From NCBI GenBank assembly GCA_964369635.1, contig CAYJGN010000048.1:1-14161 (forward strand): a DNA stretch of 14,161 nt, written 5' to 3'. A program made the position numbers and the translations under genes. Positions 6,530 through 13,307 of the stretch are shown piece by piece (position 1 is the first letter of the stretch; every line of letters starts with the position of its first letter). Below the pieces are notes generated by a model. It had not been told where the DNA came from. It was given only the letters and a program-made list of their open reading frames with translations, and did no database searches. The stretch is from CAYJGN01 sp964369635. GTDB lineage: Bacteria; Bacillota; Clostridia; Oscillospirales; Ruminococcaceae.

Positions 6530-6975
6530 TGAACGATAAAGAGATAATTAGCTACCTTATAAAAAAAGCGAAAACTGCCCTGAGACACGGTGATATACCA
6601 GTCGCAGCGGCGGTTGCATTAAATGGCGAGGTAATAGCTGAAGGGGTTAATAGCAAAGAGCTTTATACAAACCCGCTCCTTCATGCCGAGATGATAGCGA
6701 TAGAAGCTGCCGCAAAAAAACTTGGACGGGCAAATCTTCACGACTGCTCGCTTTTCGTAACACTTGAGCCATGCATTATGTGCAGTGGGGCTATTTTGCA
6801 AAGTAGGATAAAGCGGGTAGTTTTTGGTGCATTCGACACCGATAAAGGTGGAATGGGGTCTATTATCGATCTCTCGATGAGAGGGTACCCGACGAAACCT
6901 GATGTTATTGGCGGTGTTTTAGAGGAAGAATGTGCAGCACTTCTAACTAACTTTTTTCAAGATAAGAGGCTTTAG
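6529..6975 (+). CDS. tadA: tRNA-specific adenosine deaminase
   Basis: A 148-residue zinc deaminase that converts A34 to inosine in the wobble position of tRNA-Arg(ACG). The catalytic signature is complete: HAE at 52-54 (zinc His52, proton-shuttle Glu54) and PCIMC at 81-85 (zinc Cys82 and Cys85), followed by SRIKRVVFGAFDTDKGGMGS, the usual TadA core. The ATG at 6529 is chosen because GAGG (6517-6520) lies 8 nt upstream; the ATG at 6523 would be only 2 nt away. The start overlaps the stop of the CPBP-family gene by one base (TGATG), giving translational coupling. In many Clostridia tadA is followed by the small SRP RNA and dnaX; neither is seen here. Confidence 0.95.
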   Translation: MNDKEIISYLIKKAKTALRHGDIPVAAAVALNGEVIAEGVNSKELYTNPLLHAEMIAIEAAAKKLGRANLHDCSLFVTLEPCIMCSGAILQSRIKRVVFGAFDTDKGGMGSIIDLSMRGYPTKPDVIGGVLEEECAALLTNFFQDKRL

Positions 6976-7010
6976 AAATAAGGAGAGCGCCAGATGCCAG
7001 AGGTAGATTT

Positions 7011-7041
7011 GTAAGCAAGAGGATTATATCTTTTTGCTTAC
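7011..7041. other. Hairpin in the tadA-tex spacer
   Basis: GTAAGCAA (7011-7018) and TTGCTTAC (7034-7041) pair perfectly, and the inner GAGGAT/ATCTTT extends the stem to about 14 bp (two G-U) around a TAT loop. It starts 36 bp after tadA. No T tract follows on either strand, so it is not a standard intrinsic terminator. It belongs to the 346-bp gene-free stretch 6976-7321, which also holds the cloverleaf element at 7138-7225. Confidence 0.5.
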
Positions 7042-7137
7042 TAACCTGTAAGTGGTGGGTAGATAAAAATAGGTGATAAAAGTCGGTGGAAGAGTTTTCT
7101 TCAAGAGAGCTTTATTTATGAGTTATCGTTTAAACCA

Positions 7138-7225
7138 GCCCGCCCGCAGATAGCCGCACTGCGGTGCGGCGCTCGAATGAAATTCGAGCGAGGCGAGCCC
7201 GAAGGGTTCGCCTCTGCGGGCGGGC
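7138..7225. repeat. GC-rich cloverleaf of nested inverted repeats
   Basis: A closing stem of 13 bp (GCCCGCCCGCAGA 7138-7150 with TCTGCGGGCGGGC 7213-7225) encloses three abutting hairpins: GCCGCAC-TGCG-GTGCGGC (7153-7170), GCTCGAAT-GAA-ATTCGAGC (7171-7189), and an 11-bp stem GAGGCGAGCCC-GAA-GGGTTCGCCTC (7190-7214, one G-U). The third hairpin and the closing stem share two bases. A further 6-bp pair, GTTATC (7122-7127) with GATAAC (7239-7244), could extend the base. Base composition is far more GC-rich than the surrounding DNA. No T run follows. It could be a dispersed palindromic repeat (REP/MITE-like) or a structured RNA; I do not recognise it. Confidence 0.8.
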
Positions 7226-7321
7226 GCGGAAGAGAGCAGATAACGCCACTAAAAGAAAATATCAAAAATAGATAAATTTGATTAGCAACAAAGCAAACAC
7301 CAAAAAACAAAGGAGATAAAG

Positions 7322-9460
7322 ATGCAAGTAGGCGAAATTTTAACAAAAGAATTTGGGCTTCGAGAAGAGCATATGAAAAATATCCTCTCGCTTATAGATG
7401 AAGGGAACACCATTCCGTTTATAGCGAGATACCGAAAAGAGCTCACCGGCAGTTGCGATGATACAACTCTGCGCTCTATTTCTGAGAGATATAGCTATCT
7501 AACCGAGCTTATGGCCGATAAGCAATCGGTTATAAAAAATATAGAAGAACAAGGGAAGATGACCGAAGAGCTGCTAAAACTAATAAATGAGGCAGAAACT
7601 AAAGCTCGACTTGAGGATATCTACCGACCATATAAGCAAAAGAAAAGAACAAGGGCAACTATTGCAAGGGAGCGCGGACTTGAGCCGCTTGCAGAGCTTA
7701 TTTTGTCCGATGACTTATCGCTATGCATAGACCCACTGCAAGCTGCGGCGGAATATATCACAGAAGAAGTACCGACTGCGGAAGATGCGCTATCTGGTGG
7801 ATGCGATATCGTTGCTGAAATATTCTCAACCGATGCCGATATAAGAACCAAAATGCGAGAATACTGCGTTGCAAATGCGCAGATAACCGCTACTGGCGAC
7901 AGTGAGACCGAGAGCGTTTATGAGGGGTATTATGAATTTCGCGACAGGGTTAAAACCGTGGCCGACCATAGGGTTTTAGCTATAAACAGAGGGGAGAAAG
8001 AGGGTTTTCTAAAAGTTTCGATAGAGTATGATGAAAACTATCTTTTATCGCAAATTCTAAACAAATATGCTCATAAGAACAGTATGTACGATACCGTTAA
8101 ATTTTGCGCAGAGGATAGCATTTCAAGACTTATAGCGCCAGCTCTCGAGCGTGAAACTCGAAATATCCTAACCGAGAGGGCAGCCGAGGGGGCAATAAAA
8201 AGCTTTGCTGGCAACCTCTACCCACTACTTATGAGCCCGCCGCTTGTTGGCAAGACGATTTTAGGCCTTGACCCTGGTTATAGAACAGGGTGCAAGATAG
8301 CAGTTATAAATGAGCAGGGAAAAATGCTTCACCACTTTGTTATCTACCCAACTCCACCGCAGAAAAAAATTGAAGAGTCAAAAAGGCTTGTACTTGCGGC
8401 GATAAAAAAGTATAATGTAGATGTTGTTGCTATTGGTAATGGAACAGCGACTAAAGAGAGCGAGATTTTTATAGTCGATACTATAAAAGAGTGCGATAAA
8501 GATGTGAGCTACGCTGTTGTTTCAGAGGCAGGAGCTTCGGTATACTCGGCTTCAAAGCTTGGAGCGGCAGAGTTTCCGGATCTTGATGTTTCTTTTAGGA
8601 GCGCTGTTTCAATAGCTCGAAGATTGCTCGACCCGCTTGCAGAGCTTGTTAAAATCGACCCAAAAAGCATAGGAGTTGGACAGTATCAGCACGATTTACC
8701 GACAAATAAACTCACCGAAACCCTCAATGGAGTTGTTGAAAACTGCGTAAACTCTGTTGGAGTTGATTTAAATACTGCCTCACCTTCGCTCTTATCAAAG
8801 ATTTCTGGTATAACCGCTTCAGTGGCTACTAATATTGAGAAATATAGAGATGAAAACGGAGCATTTAAGAGCAGAAAAGAGCTTTTAAAGGTTGCAAAAC
8901 TTGGCCCTAAAGCATTTGTTCAATGTGCTGGATTTTTGAGAGTTTCGGGCGGAAAAGAGCCGTTTGATGCAACATCAGTCCACCCAGAGAGCTATACTGC
9001 CGCAAAAAAACTTCTAAAGCTTTTCGATTTAAAGCCAGCTGATATTGCAAGTGAGAAGATAGTTGATTTAAAAGAGCGGATTTCGCAGTATGGCAAAGCG
9101 AAAGTTATGGAAGAGTGCGAGATAGGAAACGAAACCCTTGCAGATATAATTTCAGAGCTTCAAAAACCTGGTCGCGATATAAGAGATAGCCTCCCTATGC
9201 CAACTCTTCGCTCAGACCTGCTCGATATAAAAGACTTAACAGATGGGATGAAGATAGACGGAGTTGTTCGAAATGTTGTTGATTTTGGAGCATTTGTCGA
9301 TATTGGAGTTCATCAGGACGGACTTGTCCATATATCAAAAATCTGCAATAAATTTATAAAGCACCCCTCTGAGGTGCTAAAAGTTGGGGATAGAGTTTCA
9401 GTTACTGTTCTCGCAGTCGATACCAAAAAGGGGAGAATCTCCCTCTCGATGGTTGATTAA
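7322..9460 (+). CDS. tex: Tex family RNA-binding protein
   Basis: A 712-residue cytoplasmic protein with the full Tex architecture: helical N-terminal region with IPFIARYRKE (31-40) and the YRPYKQKKRTRATIARERGLEP-type segment (101-122), a YqgF/RNase-H-like domain beginning GLDPGYRTG (315-323), tandem helix-hairpin-helix elements around 478-540, and a C-terminal S1 RNA-binding domain (about 642-710, motif VVDFGAFVDIG 652-662). Tex homologues bind nucleic acids and influence transcription; in Streptococcus pneumoniae and Pseudomonas the protein binds RNA or single-stranded nucleic acid. The ATG at 7322 has AGGAG (7311-7315) 6 nt upstream. It starts 96 bp after the GC-rich cloverleaf; no clear promoter was identified. 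Confidence 0.95.
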   Translation: MQVGEILTKEFGLREEHMKNILSLIDEGNTIPFIARYRKELTGSCDDTTLRSISERYSYLTELMADKQSVIKNIEEQGKMTEELLKLINEAETKARLEDIYRPYKQKKRTRATIARERGLEPLAELILSDDLSLCIDPLQAAAEYITEEVPTAEDALSGGCDIVAEIFSTDADIRTKMREYCVANAQITATGDSETESVYEGYYEFRDRVKTVADHRVLAINRGEKEGFLKVSIEYDENYLLSQILNKYAHKNSMYDTVKFCAEDSISRLIAPALERETRNILTERAAEGAIKSFAGNLYPLLMSPPLVGKTILGLDPGYRTGCKIAVINEQGKMLHHFVIYPTPPQKKIEESKRLVLAAIKKYNVDVVAIGNGTATKESEIFIVDTIKECDKDVSYAVVSEAGASVYSASKLGAAEFPDLDVSFRSAVSIARRLLDPLAELVKIDPKSIGVGQYQHDLPTNKLTETLNGVVENCVNSVGVDLNTASPSLLSKISGITASVATNIEKYRDENGAFKSRKELLKVAKLGPKAFVQCAGFLRVSGGKEPFDATSVHPESYTAAKKLLKLFDLKPADIASEKIVDLKERISQYGKAKVMEECEIGNETLADIISELQKPGRDIRDSLPMPTLRSDLLDIKDLTDGMKIDGVVRNVVDFGAFVDIGVHQDGLVHISKICNKFIKHPSEVLKVGDRVSVTVLAVDTKKGRISLSMVD

Positions 9461-9521
9461 TTTTAAAATACACGGTGATAAAACCATTGTATTAATATAA
9501 AAAAACAAAGGAGTTTTTAAA

Positions 9522-10430
9522 ATGAAGAAATATCTTGATATTCTACCTGAAGTACAAGAGGCGCTTGATAGCGGGAAGGCAGTTGTTGCACTTGAGTCAA
9601 CAATTATCTCGCACGGTATGCCTTATCCGCAAAACTTAGAGTTTGCTAAAAAAGCTGAGGATATCGTTCGCAGCATGGGAGCGGTTCCTGCAACAACAGC
9701 TATTATAGATGGCAAAGTAAAAGTTGGTCTATCGGCAGATGATCTTGAGCTTATGGCAAAACCAGGCATTCGCAAAGCTTCAAGAAGAGACTTTGCTTCG
9801 GCAATAGCTCTAAAAGTTCCAGCTGCAACAACTGTTGCAACAACGATGATGGTAGCTGACATGGCAGGTATCCGTGTGTTCGCAACAGGCGGTATCGGCG
9901 GTGTTCATCGTGGTGCAGAGACAACTTTTGATATTTCAGCTGATTTACAAGAGCTTTCAGAGACTAAAGTTGCTGTTATCTGCGCAGGTGCTAAGAGCCT
10001 TCTTGATCTCGGTCTAACACTTGAGTACCTTGAGACACGCGGCGTTGAAGTTTTAGGTCTAAATACAGATGACTTCCCAGCTTTCTATTGTAGAAAGAGC
10101 GGATTTAAAGTTGATTATAACGTTCCAAGCGAAGAGACTGTTGCAGAGATTATGAAAACAAAATGGGAACTCGGTCTTCGCGGTGGACTTGTTGTTGCAA
10201 ATCCAATTCCAGAAGAGTGGGAGCTTGATTTTGATGAGATGGAAGCTGTTATCGTTAAAGCGGTTGCTGAGTGCAATGAAAAGGGGATAAAAGGAAAAGA
10301 TACAACTCCATTCCTTCTAACAAAGATAAAAGAGATAACCGATGGAAAATCATTTGCTTCAAACTTAGAGCTTGCATATAACAATATTCGTGTTGCGAGT
10401 AAAGTTGCGGTTGCATACTCAAAAATTTAG
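9522..10430 (+). CDS. psuG: Pseudouridine-5'-phosphate glycosidase
   Basis: A 302-residue enzyme that splits pseudouridine 5'-phosphate into uracil and ribose 5-phosphate in pseudouridine salvage. Strong family motifs: ALESTIISHGMP (24-34 region), KPGIRKASRRD (80-90), FATGGIGGVHRGAE (120-133), DISADL (137-142) and AGAKSLLDLGLTLEYLETRG. By spacing to Escherichia coli PsuG the active-site residues are Glu25, Lys85, Asp141 and Schiff-base Lys158. AAAGGAG (9507-9513) lies 8 nt before the ATG. The partner kinase PsuK and a pseudouridine transporter are not in the window. The gene is 12 bp upstream of the cyclophilin, whose ribosome binding site overlaps the psuG stop, so both are one operon. Confidence 0.96.
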   Translation: MKKYLDILPEVQEALDSGKAVVALESTIISHGMPYPQNLEFAKKAEDIVRSMGAVPATTAIIDGKVKVGLSADDLELMAKPGIRKASRRDFASAIALKVPAATTVATTMMVADMAGIRVFATGGIGGVHRGAETTFDISADLQELSETKVAVICAGAKSLLDLGLTLEYLETRGVEVLGLNTDDFPAFYCRKSGFKVDYNVPSEETVAEIMKTKWELGLRGGLVVANPIPEEWELDFDEMEAVIVKAVAECNEKGIKGKDTTPFLLTKIKEITDGKSFASNLELAYNNIRVASKVAVAYSKI

Positions 10431-10442
10431 GAGGACTGCAAT

Positions 10443-10913
10443 ATGAAGGCAACAATAACAATGGTCGGTGGCGGAGTTATAAAACTTGAGCTTGACCCTA
10501 AAAACGCACCGATTTCAGTTGAGAATTTTAAAGATTTAGCCGACAAAGGGTTTTATAACGGCCTTATCTTCCACAGGGTAATCGCTGGGTTTATGATTCA
10601 AGGCGGATGCCCAAACGGCACCGGTATGGGCGGCCCTGGCCACAACATTAAGGGCGAGTTTGCGGCAAATGGCATAGCAAACCCGATAAGCCATAAGAGA
10701 GGTGTTATCTCGATGGCGAGAGCGGCGGACTTTAACAGCGCTGGAAGCCAGTTTTTCATAATGCATGCAGATGGCGAATTCCTCGATGGACAGTATGCCG
10801 CATTCGGCAAAGTCACCGAGGGTATGGAGATAGTTGATGAGATAGCAACTACCGCTGTCCGCGGCGAGAGCCCAGTTATGGCACAGACTATTGAAAGTAT
10901 CGTTGTAGAGTAG
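10443..10913 (+). CDS. Cyclophilin-type peptidyl-prolyl cis-trans isomerase
   Basis: A 156-residue single-domain cyclophilin that catalyses cis-trans isomerisation of Xaa-Pro bonds. No signal peptide, so cytoplasmic. Active-site residues aligned to human CypA: Arg45 and Phe50 in FHRVIAGFMIQGG (43-55), Gln53, Gln103-Phe104 in GSQFFI, and Phe113 at the place of CypA Trp121 (EFLDG), a replacement linked to poor cyclosporin A binding in E. coli cyclophilins. AGGAGG (10429-10434) overlaps the psuG stop codon and lies 8 nt from the ATG. A strong terminator follows 22 bp after the stop. Confidence 0.95.
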   Translation: MKATITMVGGGVIKLELDPKNAPISVENFKDLADKGFYNGLIFHRVIAGFMIQGGCPNGTGMGGPGHNIKGEFAANGIANPISHKRGVISMARAADFNSAGSQFFIMHADGEFLDGQYAAFGKVTEGMEIVDEIATTAVRGESPVMAQTIESIVVE

Positions 10914-10935
10914 GAAAGCAATTTAAACTATAAAA

Positions 10936-10967
10936 AACAAAACCGCCTTAGGGCGGTTTTTTGTTTT
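10936..10967. terminator. Strong bidirectional intrinsic terminator
   Basis: AACCGCC-TTAG-GGCGGTT (10941-10958) is followed by TTTTGTTTT on the plus strand and preceded by an A-rich tract that gives TTTTGTTTTTT on the minus strand. It ends the psuG-cyclophilin operon and could also stop the small membrane-protein gene that converges from 11035. Confidence 0.93.
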
Positions 10968-11034
10968 CTGAAATAAGTTTAATATAATACCGATAGATGA
11001 GAGTTAAGACAACCCGCCCACCGCTCTGCGTGAC

Positions 11035-11268
11035 TTATTTAAAATATTTTTTTCTTATAAAATATGAGATTATCATAATTGCCGTACAAATATATCCAAC
11101 AATAATTAAACCCTTACCGTTCAGCGGGAAACTAATCTTTTCTAGGAAATCATAGCCTTTGTTGTAACCAAAAATTTCACAACAAAATATAAATATTGTT
11201 ACAATATATGCCAAAATAAATGATATTATATTTACTATAAATAAAAGATTTTTTATAATTTTTTTCAT
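11035..11268 (-). CDS. Small two-helix membrane protein, function unknown
   Basis: A 77-residue protein with a basic N-terminus (MKKIIKN) and two hydrophobic segments, about residues 8-30 (LLFIVNIISFILAYIVTIFI) and 53-70 (GLIIVGYICTAIMIISYF), joined by a short loop with NKGYDFLEKISFPLNGKG; it ends with a basic tail (RKKYFK), so both ends probably face the cytoplasm. I do not recognise a family. It is markedly AT-rich and rich in Ile, unlike its neighbours. A G-run resembling a ribosome binding site (AAGGGGGG, 11287-11280) lies 11 nt before the ATG, which is somewhat far. It stands alone between terminators, converging on the psuG operon. Confidence 0.6.
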   Translation of the reverse strand: MKKIIKNLLFIVNIISFILAYIVTIFIFCCEIFGYNKGYDFLEKISFPLNGKGLIIVGYICTAIMIISYFIRKKYFK

Positions 11269-11339
11269 ATCAAGTTATACCCCCCTTGTTCTGCTTTGAG
11301 ATATCCGCTGAACTGCCGAGAGTTGCCATTTTTCTTTTA

Positions 11340-11366
11340 ATAATAGCATAAAAATTATATTTATAA
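11340..11366 (-). promoter_or_regulatory. Possible promoter of the small membrane protein
   Basis: Minus-strand -10 TATTAT (11345-11340) preceded by TG and one base (extended -10), with a poor -35 TTTATA about 16 bp upstream. The region is very AT-rich, so chance matches are likely. Confidence 0.3.
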
Positions 11367-11385
11367 ATATATCTTATCATTTAAA

Positions 11386-11465
11386 AGGGTAAAACACAAC
11401 GGTTTTATTGACTGTTTTTCTATGCATACATAATATAATAAAATAAGCCGTACTGCCTTTACCCT
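11386..11465. repeat. 80-bp imperfect palindrome (MITE-like)
   Basis: AGGGTAAA (11386-11393) and TTTACCCT (11458-11465) bound an 80-bp block whose halves keep pairing inward: CGG with CCG, TTTTATT with AATAAAA, and TATGCATA at the centre. Roughly two thirds of positions match by eye with small gaps. It lies between the small membrane-protein gene and the hydA terminator. It carries no frame of its own. Confidence 0.45.
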
Positions 11466-11467
11466 AA

Positions 11468-11499
11468 AAATAAAAAAGCCCTTTCGGGCTTTTTTATTT
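11468..11499. terminator. Strong bidirectional terminator of the hydrogenase operon
   Basis: A perfect stem AATAAAAAAGCCC / GGGCTTTTTTATT with loop TTTC (core AGCCC-TTTC-GGGCT at 11477-11490) gives a T tract on both strands. On the minus strand it lies about 40 nt past the hydA stop and is its natural terminator. Confidence 0.93.
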
Positions 11500-11539
11500 G
11501 ATCCTAATACTTAAAAGTTTTTGATTTTAAACTTTAAAA

Positions 11540-13291
11540 TTATTTAAACGACTTAATCTCTCTGTATGTTGTATGCAAGATTTTATGAGCTTTATGGCTA
11601 CCTGGCTTCTCAAGGAACTCATCATAGACTTTCTTGATAAGTGGGTTTTCATGACTCTTTCTTATTGCTTTTGCAGCGTCGTTTGCATATAGAGCAGAAG
11701 CGCGAAGCTCGCGAAGATCAACGAAGTTGCGAACAGATGCAGGAACAACTGGCTGACCACCACCGTTGACACATCCGCCAGGACAACCCATAACCTCGAT
11801 AAAGTGGTAGGTTTTCTCGCCGCGTTTCATAGCTTCGATTAGCGCTCTTGCGTTTGCAGTGCCTGAAACAACTGCAACATTAACATCCATACCAGCAACG
11901 TTATATGTTGCCTCTTTAATGCCTGCAACACCACGAACCTCTTTGAAATCAAGGTTTGCAAGCTCTTCGCCTGTTAGTGTTTCAACTGCTGTACGAAGAG
12001 CAGCCTCCATAACACCACCGGTAGCACCGAAGATAACAGCCGCACCAGTGCTCTCGCCGAGTGCTGGATCGAAATCCTCATCTGGGAGCTCGGTGAATTT
12101 AATACCGGCTCTTGTTATCATTCTTGAAAGCTCTCTTGTTGTTATAGCAACGTCACCATCAGGGATACCGTTTCCAGCCGCCGACATATCTTTTCTGCCA
12201 ACCTCGAATTTCTTCGCGGTACAAGGCATAACACCAACAACAAAGATATCGTTCGGGTCAATACCCTCTTTTTGCGCATAGTAGGTTTTCGCCATCGAGC
12301 CAAACATCTGCTGTGGGCTCTTACAGCTTGAAAGATTTGGAATTAACTCTGGGTAGTATGTCTCACAGAATTTAACCCAACCTGGAGAACATGAAGTGAA
12401 CATCGGTAGAACTCCACCGTTCTGAACTCTCTCAAGGAACTCGTTTGCTTCTTCCATTATAGTAAGGTCTGCTGCAAAGTCGGTATCAAAAACTCTGTCG
12501 AAACCAAGTCTGCGAAGTGAAGCTGCAAGTTTACCCTCAACATCAGTTCCAACAGGCATACCAAACGCCTCTCCGAGTGTTACACGGATAGATGGAGCAG
12601 GTTGCACTACAACATGCTTTGTTGGGTCGTTTATAGCGTCCCAAACCTTTTGTGTGTCGTCTTTCTCAGCAATAGCGCCGGTTGGACAAACAGTGATACA
12701 CTGACCACAAGAGATACAAGCACTATCTCCAAGATCCATCTCAAAAGCACAAGCAACGTGAGTTGAGAATCCGCGGTTGTTAGCACCGATTACCGAAACG
12801 CCCTGATTGTGTTTACAAACAGCGATACAACGACGACAGAGGATACATTTGCTATCATCGCGATACATATGAACAGCACTATCATCTGTTTCATACTTAT
12901 TCATATAGCCTTTGAATTTATTCTCATCTTCAATTCCATAGTCTTTACATAGTTTCTGAAGCTCACAGTTGCCGCTTCTAACACATGAAAGACAGGTTTT
13001 GTTATGTGTTGATAGAGTGAGCTCGAGGTTTGTTCTACGAGCTTTCTGAACTTTATCAGTGTTTGTGAATATCTCCATACCCTCTGTTACCGGATATACG
13101 CAAGCGGTTACAAGGCTTCTCGCCCCTTTAACCTCAACAACGCAGACACGGCAAGCGCCGATAGCATTGATATCTTTAAGGTAGCAGAGTGTTGGGATTT
13201 CGATGCCTATCTCGTGAGCCGCCTGAAGTATAGTGGTTCCGGCCTCAACGGCAACATCCAAATTGTTTATCTTAATATTTACTTTACTCAT
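11540..13291 (-). CDS. hydA: [FeFe] hydrogenase catalytic subunit (NADH/ferredoxin-linked type)
   Basis: A 583-residue cytoplasmic iron-sulfur enzyme for reversible H2 production. Domains in order: [2Fe-2S] ferredoxin fold (C36, C47, C50, C64), His-ligated [4Fe-4S] (H96, C100, C103, C109), two [4Fe-4S] ferredoxin motifs (C149/152/155/159 and C192/195/198/202), H-cluster domain from about 225, and the C-terminal small subunit-like tail ending near 577. H-cluster motifs are TSCSPGW (299-305), MPCTAKKFE (355-363) and EVMGCPGGCVNGGG (499-512). The proton-path residues of Clostridium pasteurianum CpI are conserved (C301, E281, E284, S321), but the residue aligning with CpI ligand C300 is Ser302. 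GGAAGGAG lies 8 nt before the ATG. It starts 16 bp after the NuoF-like gene, so the pair forms a HydB-HydA (HndC-HndD) unit typical of multimeric, often electron-bifurcating, hydrogenases. Confidence 0.96.
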   Translation of the reverse strand: MSKVNIKINNLDVAVEAGTTILQAAHEIGIEIPTLCYLKDINAIGACRVCVVEVKGARSLVTACVYPVTEGMEIFTNTDKVQKARRTNLELTLSTHNKTCLSCVRSGNCELQKLCKDYGIEDENKFKGYMNKYETDDSAVHMYRDDSKCILCRRCIAVCKHNQGVSVIGANNRGFSTHVACAFEMDLGDSACISCGQCITVCPTGAIAEKDDTQKVWDAINDPTKHVVVQPAPSIRVTLGEAFGMPVGTDVEGKLAASLRRLGFDRVFDTDFAADLTIMEEANEFLERVQNGGVLPMFTSCSPGWVKFCETYYPELIPNLSSCKSPQQMFGSMAKTYYAQKEGIDPNDIFVVGVMPCTAKKFEVGRKDMSAAGNGIPDGDVAITTRELSRMITRAGIKFTELPDEDFDPALGESTGAAVIFGATGGVMEAALRTAVETLTGEELANLDFKEVRGVAGIKEATYNVAGMDVNVAVVSGTANARALIEAMKRGEKTYHFIEVMGCPGGCVNGGGQPVVPASVRNFVDLRELRASALYANDAAKAIRKSHENPLIKKVYDEFLEKPGSHKAHKILHTTYREIKSFK

Positions 13292-13307
13292 TATCTACAC
13301 TCCTTCC

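Noticed and set aside
6994..7014. A six-codon frame MPEVDL with AAGGAG 8 nt upstream, next to the hairpin at 7011
   Set aside because: It resembles a leader peptide, but it has no run of regulatory codons and the next gene is 300 bp away; too short to support.
6976..7137. Small SRP RNA expected after tadA in Clostridia
   Set aside because: The conserved SRP apical and loop sequences (GGAA/AGCAG-type domain IV) are not present in a matching fold.
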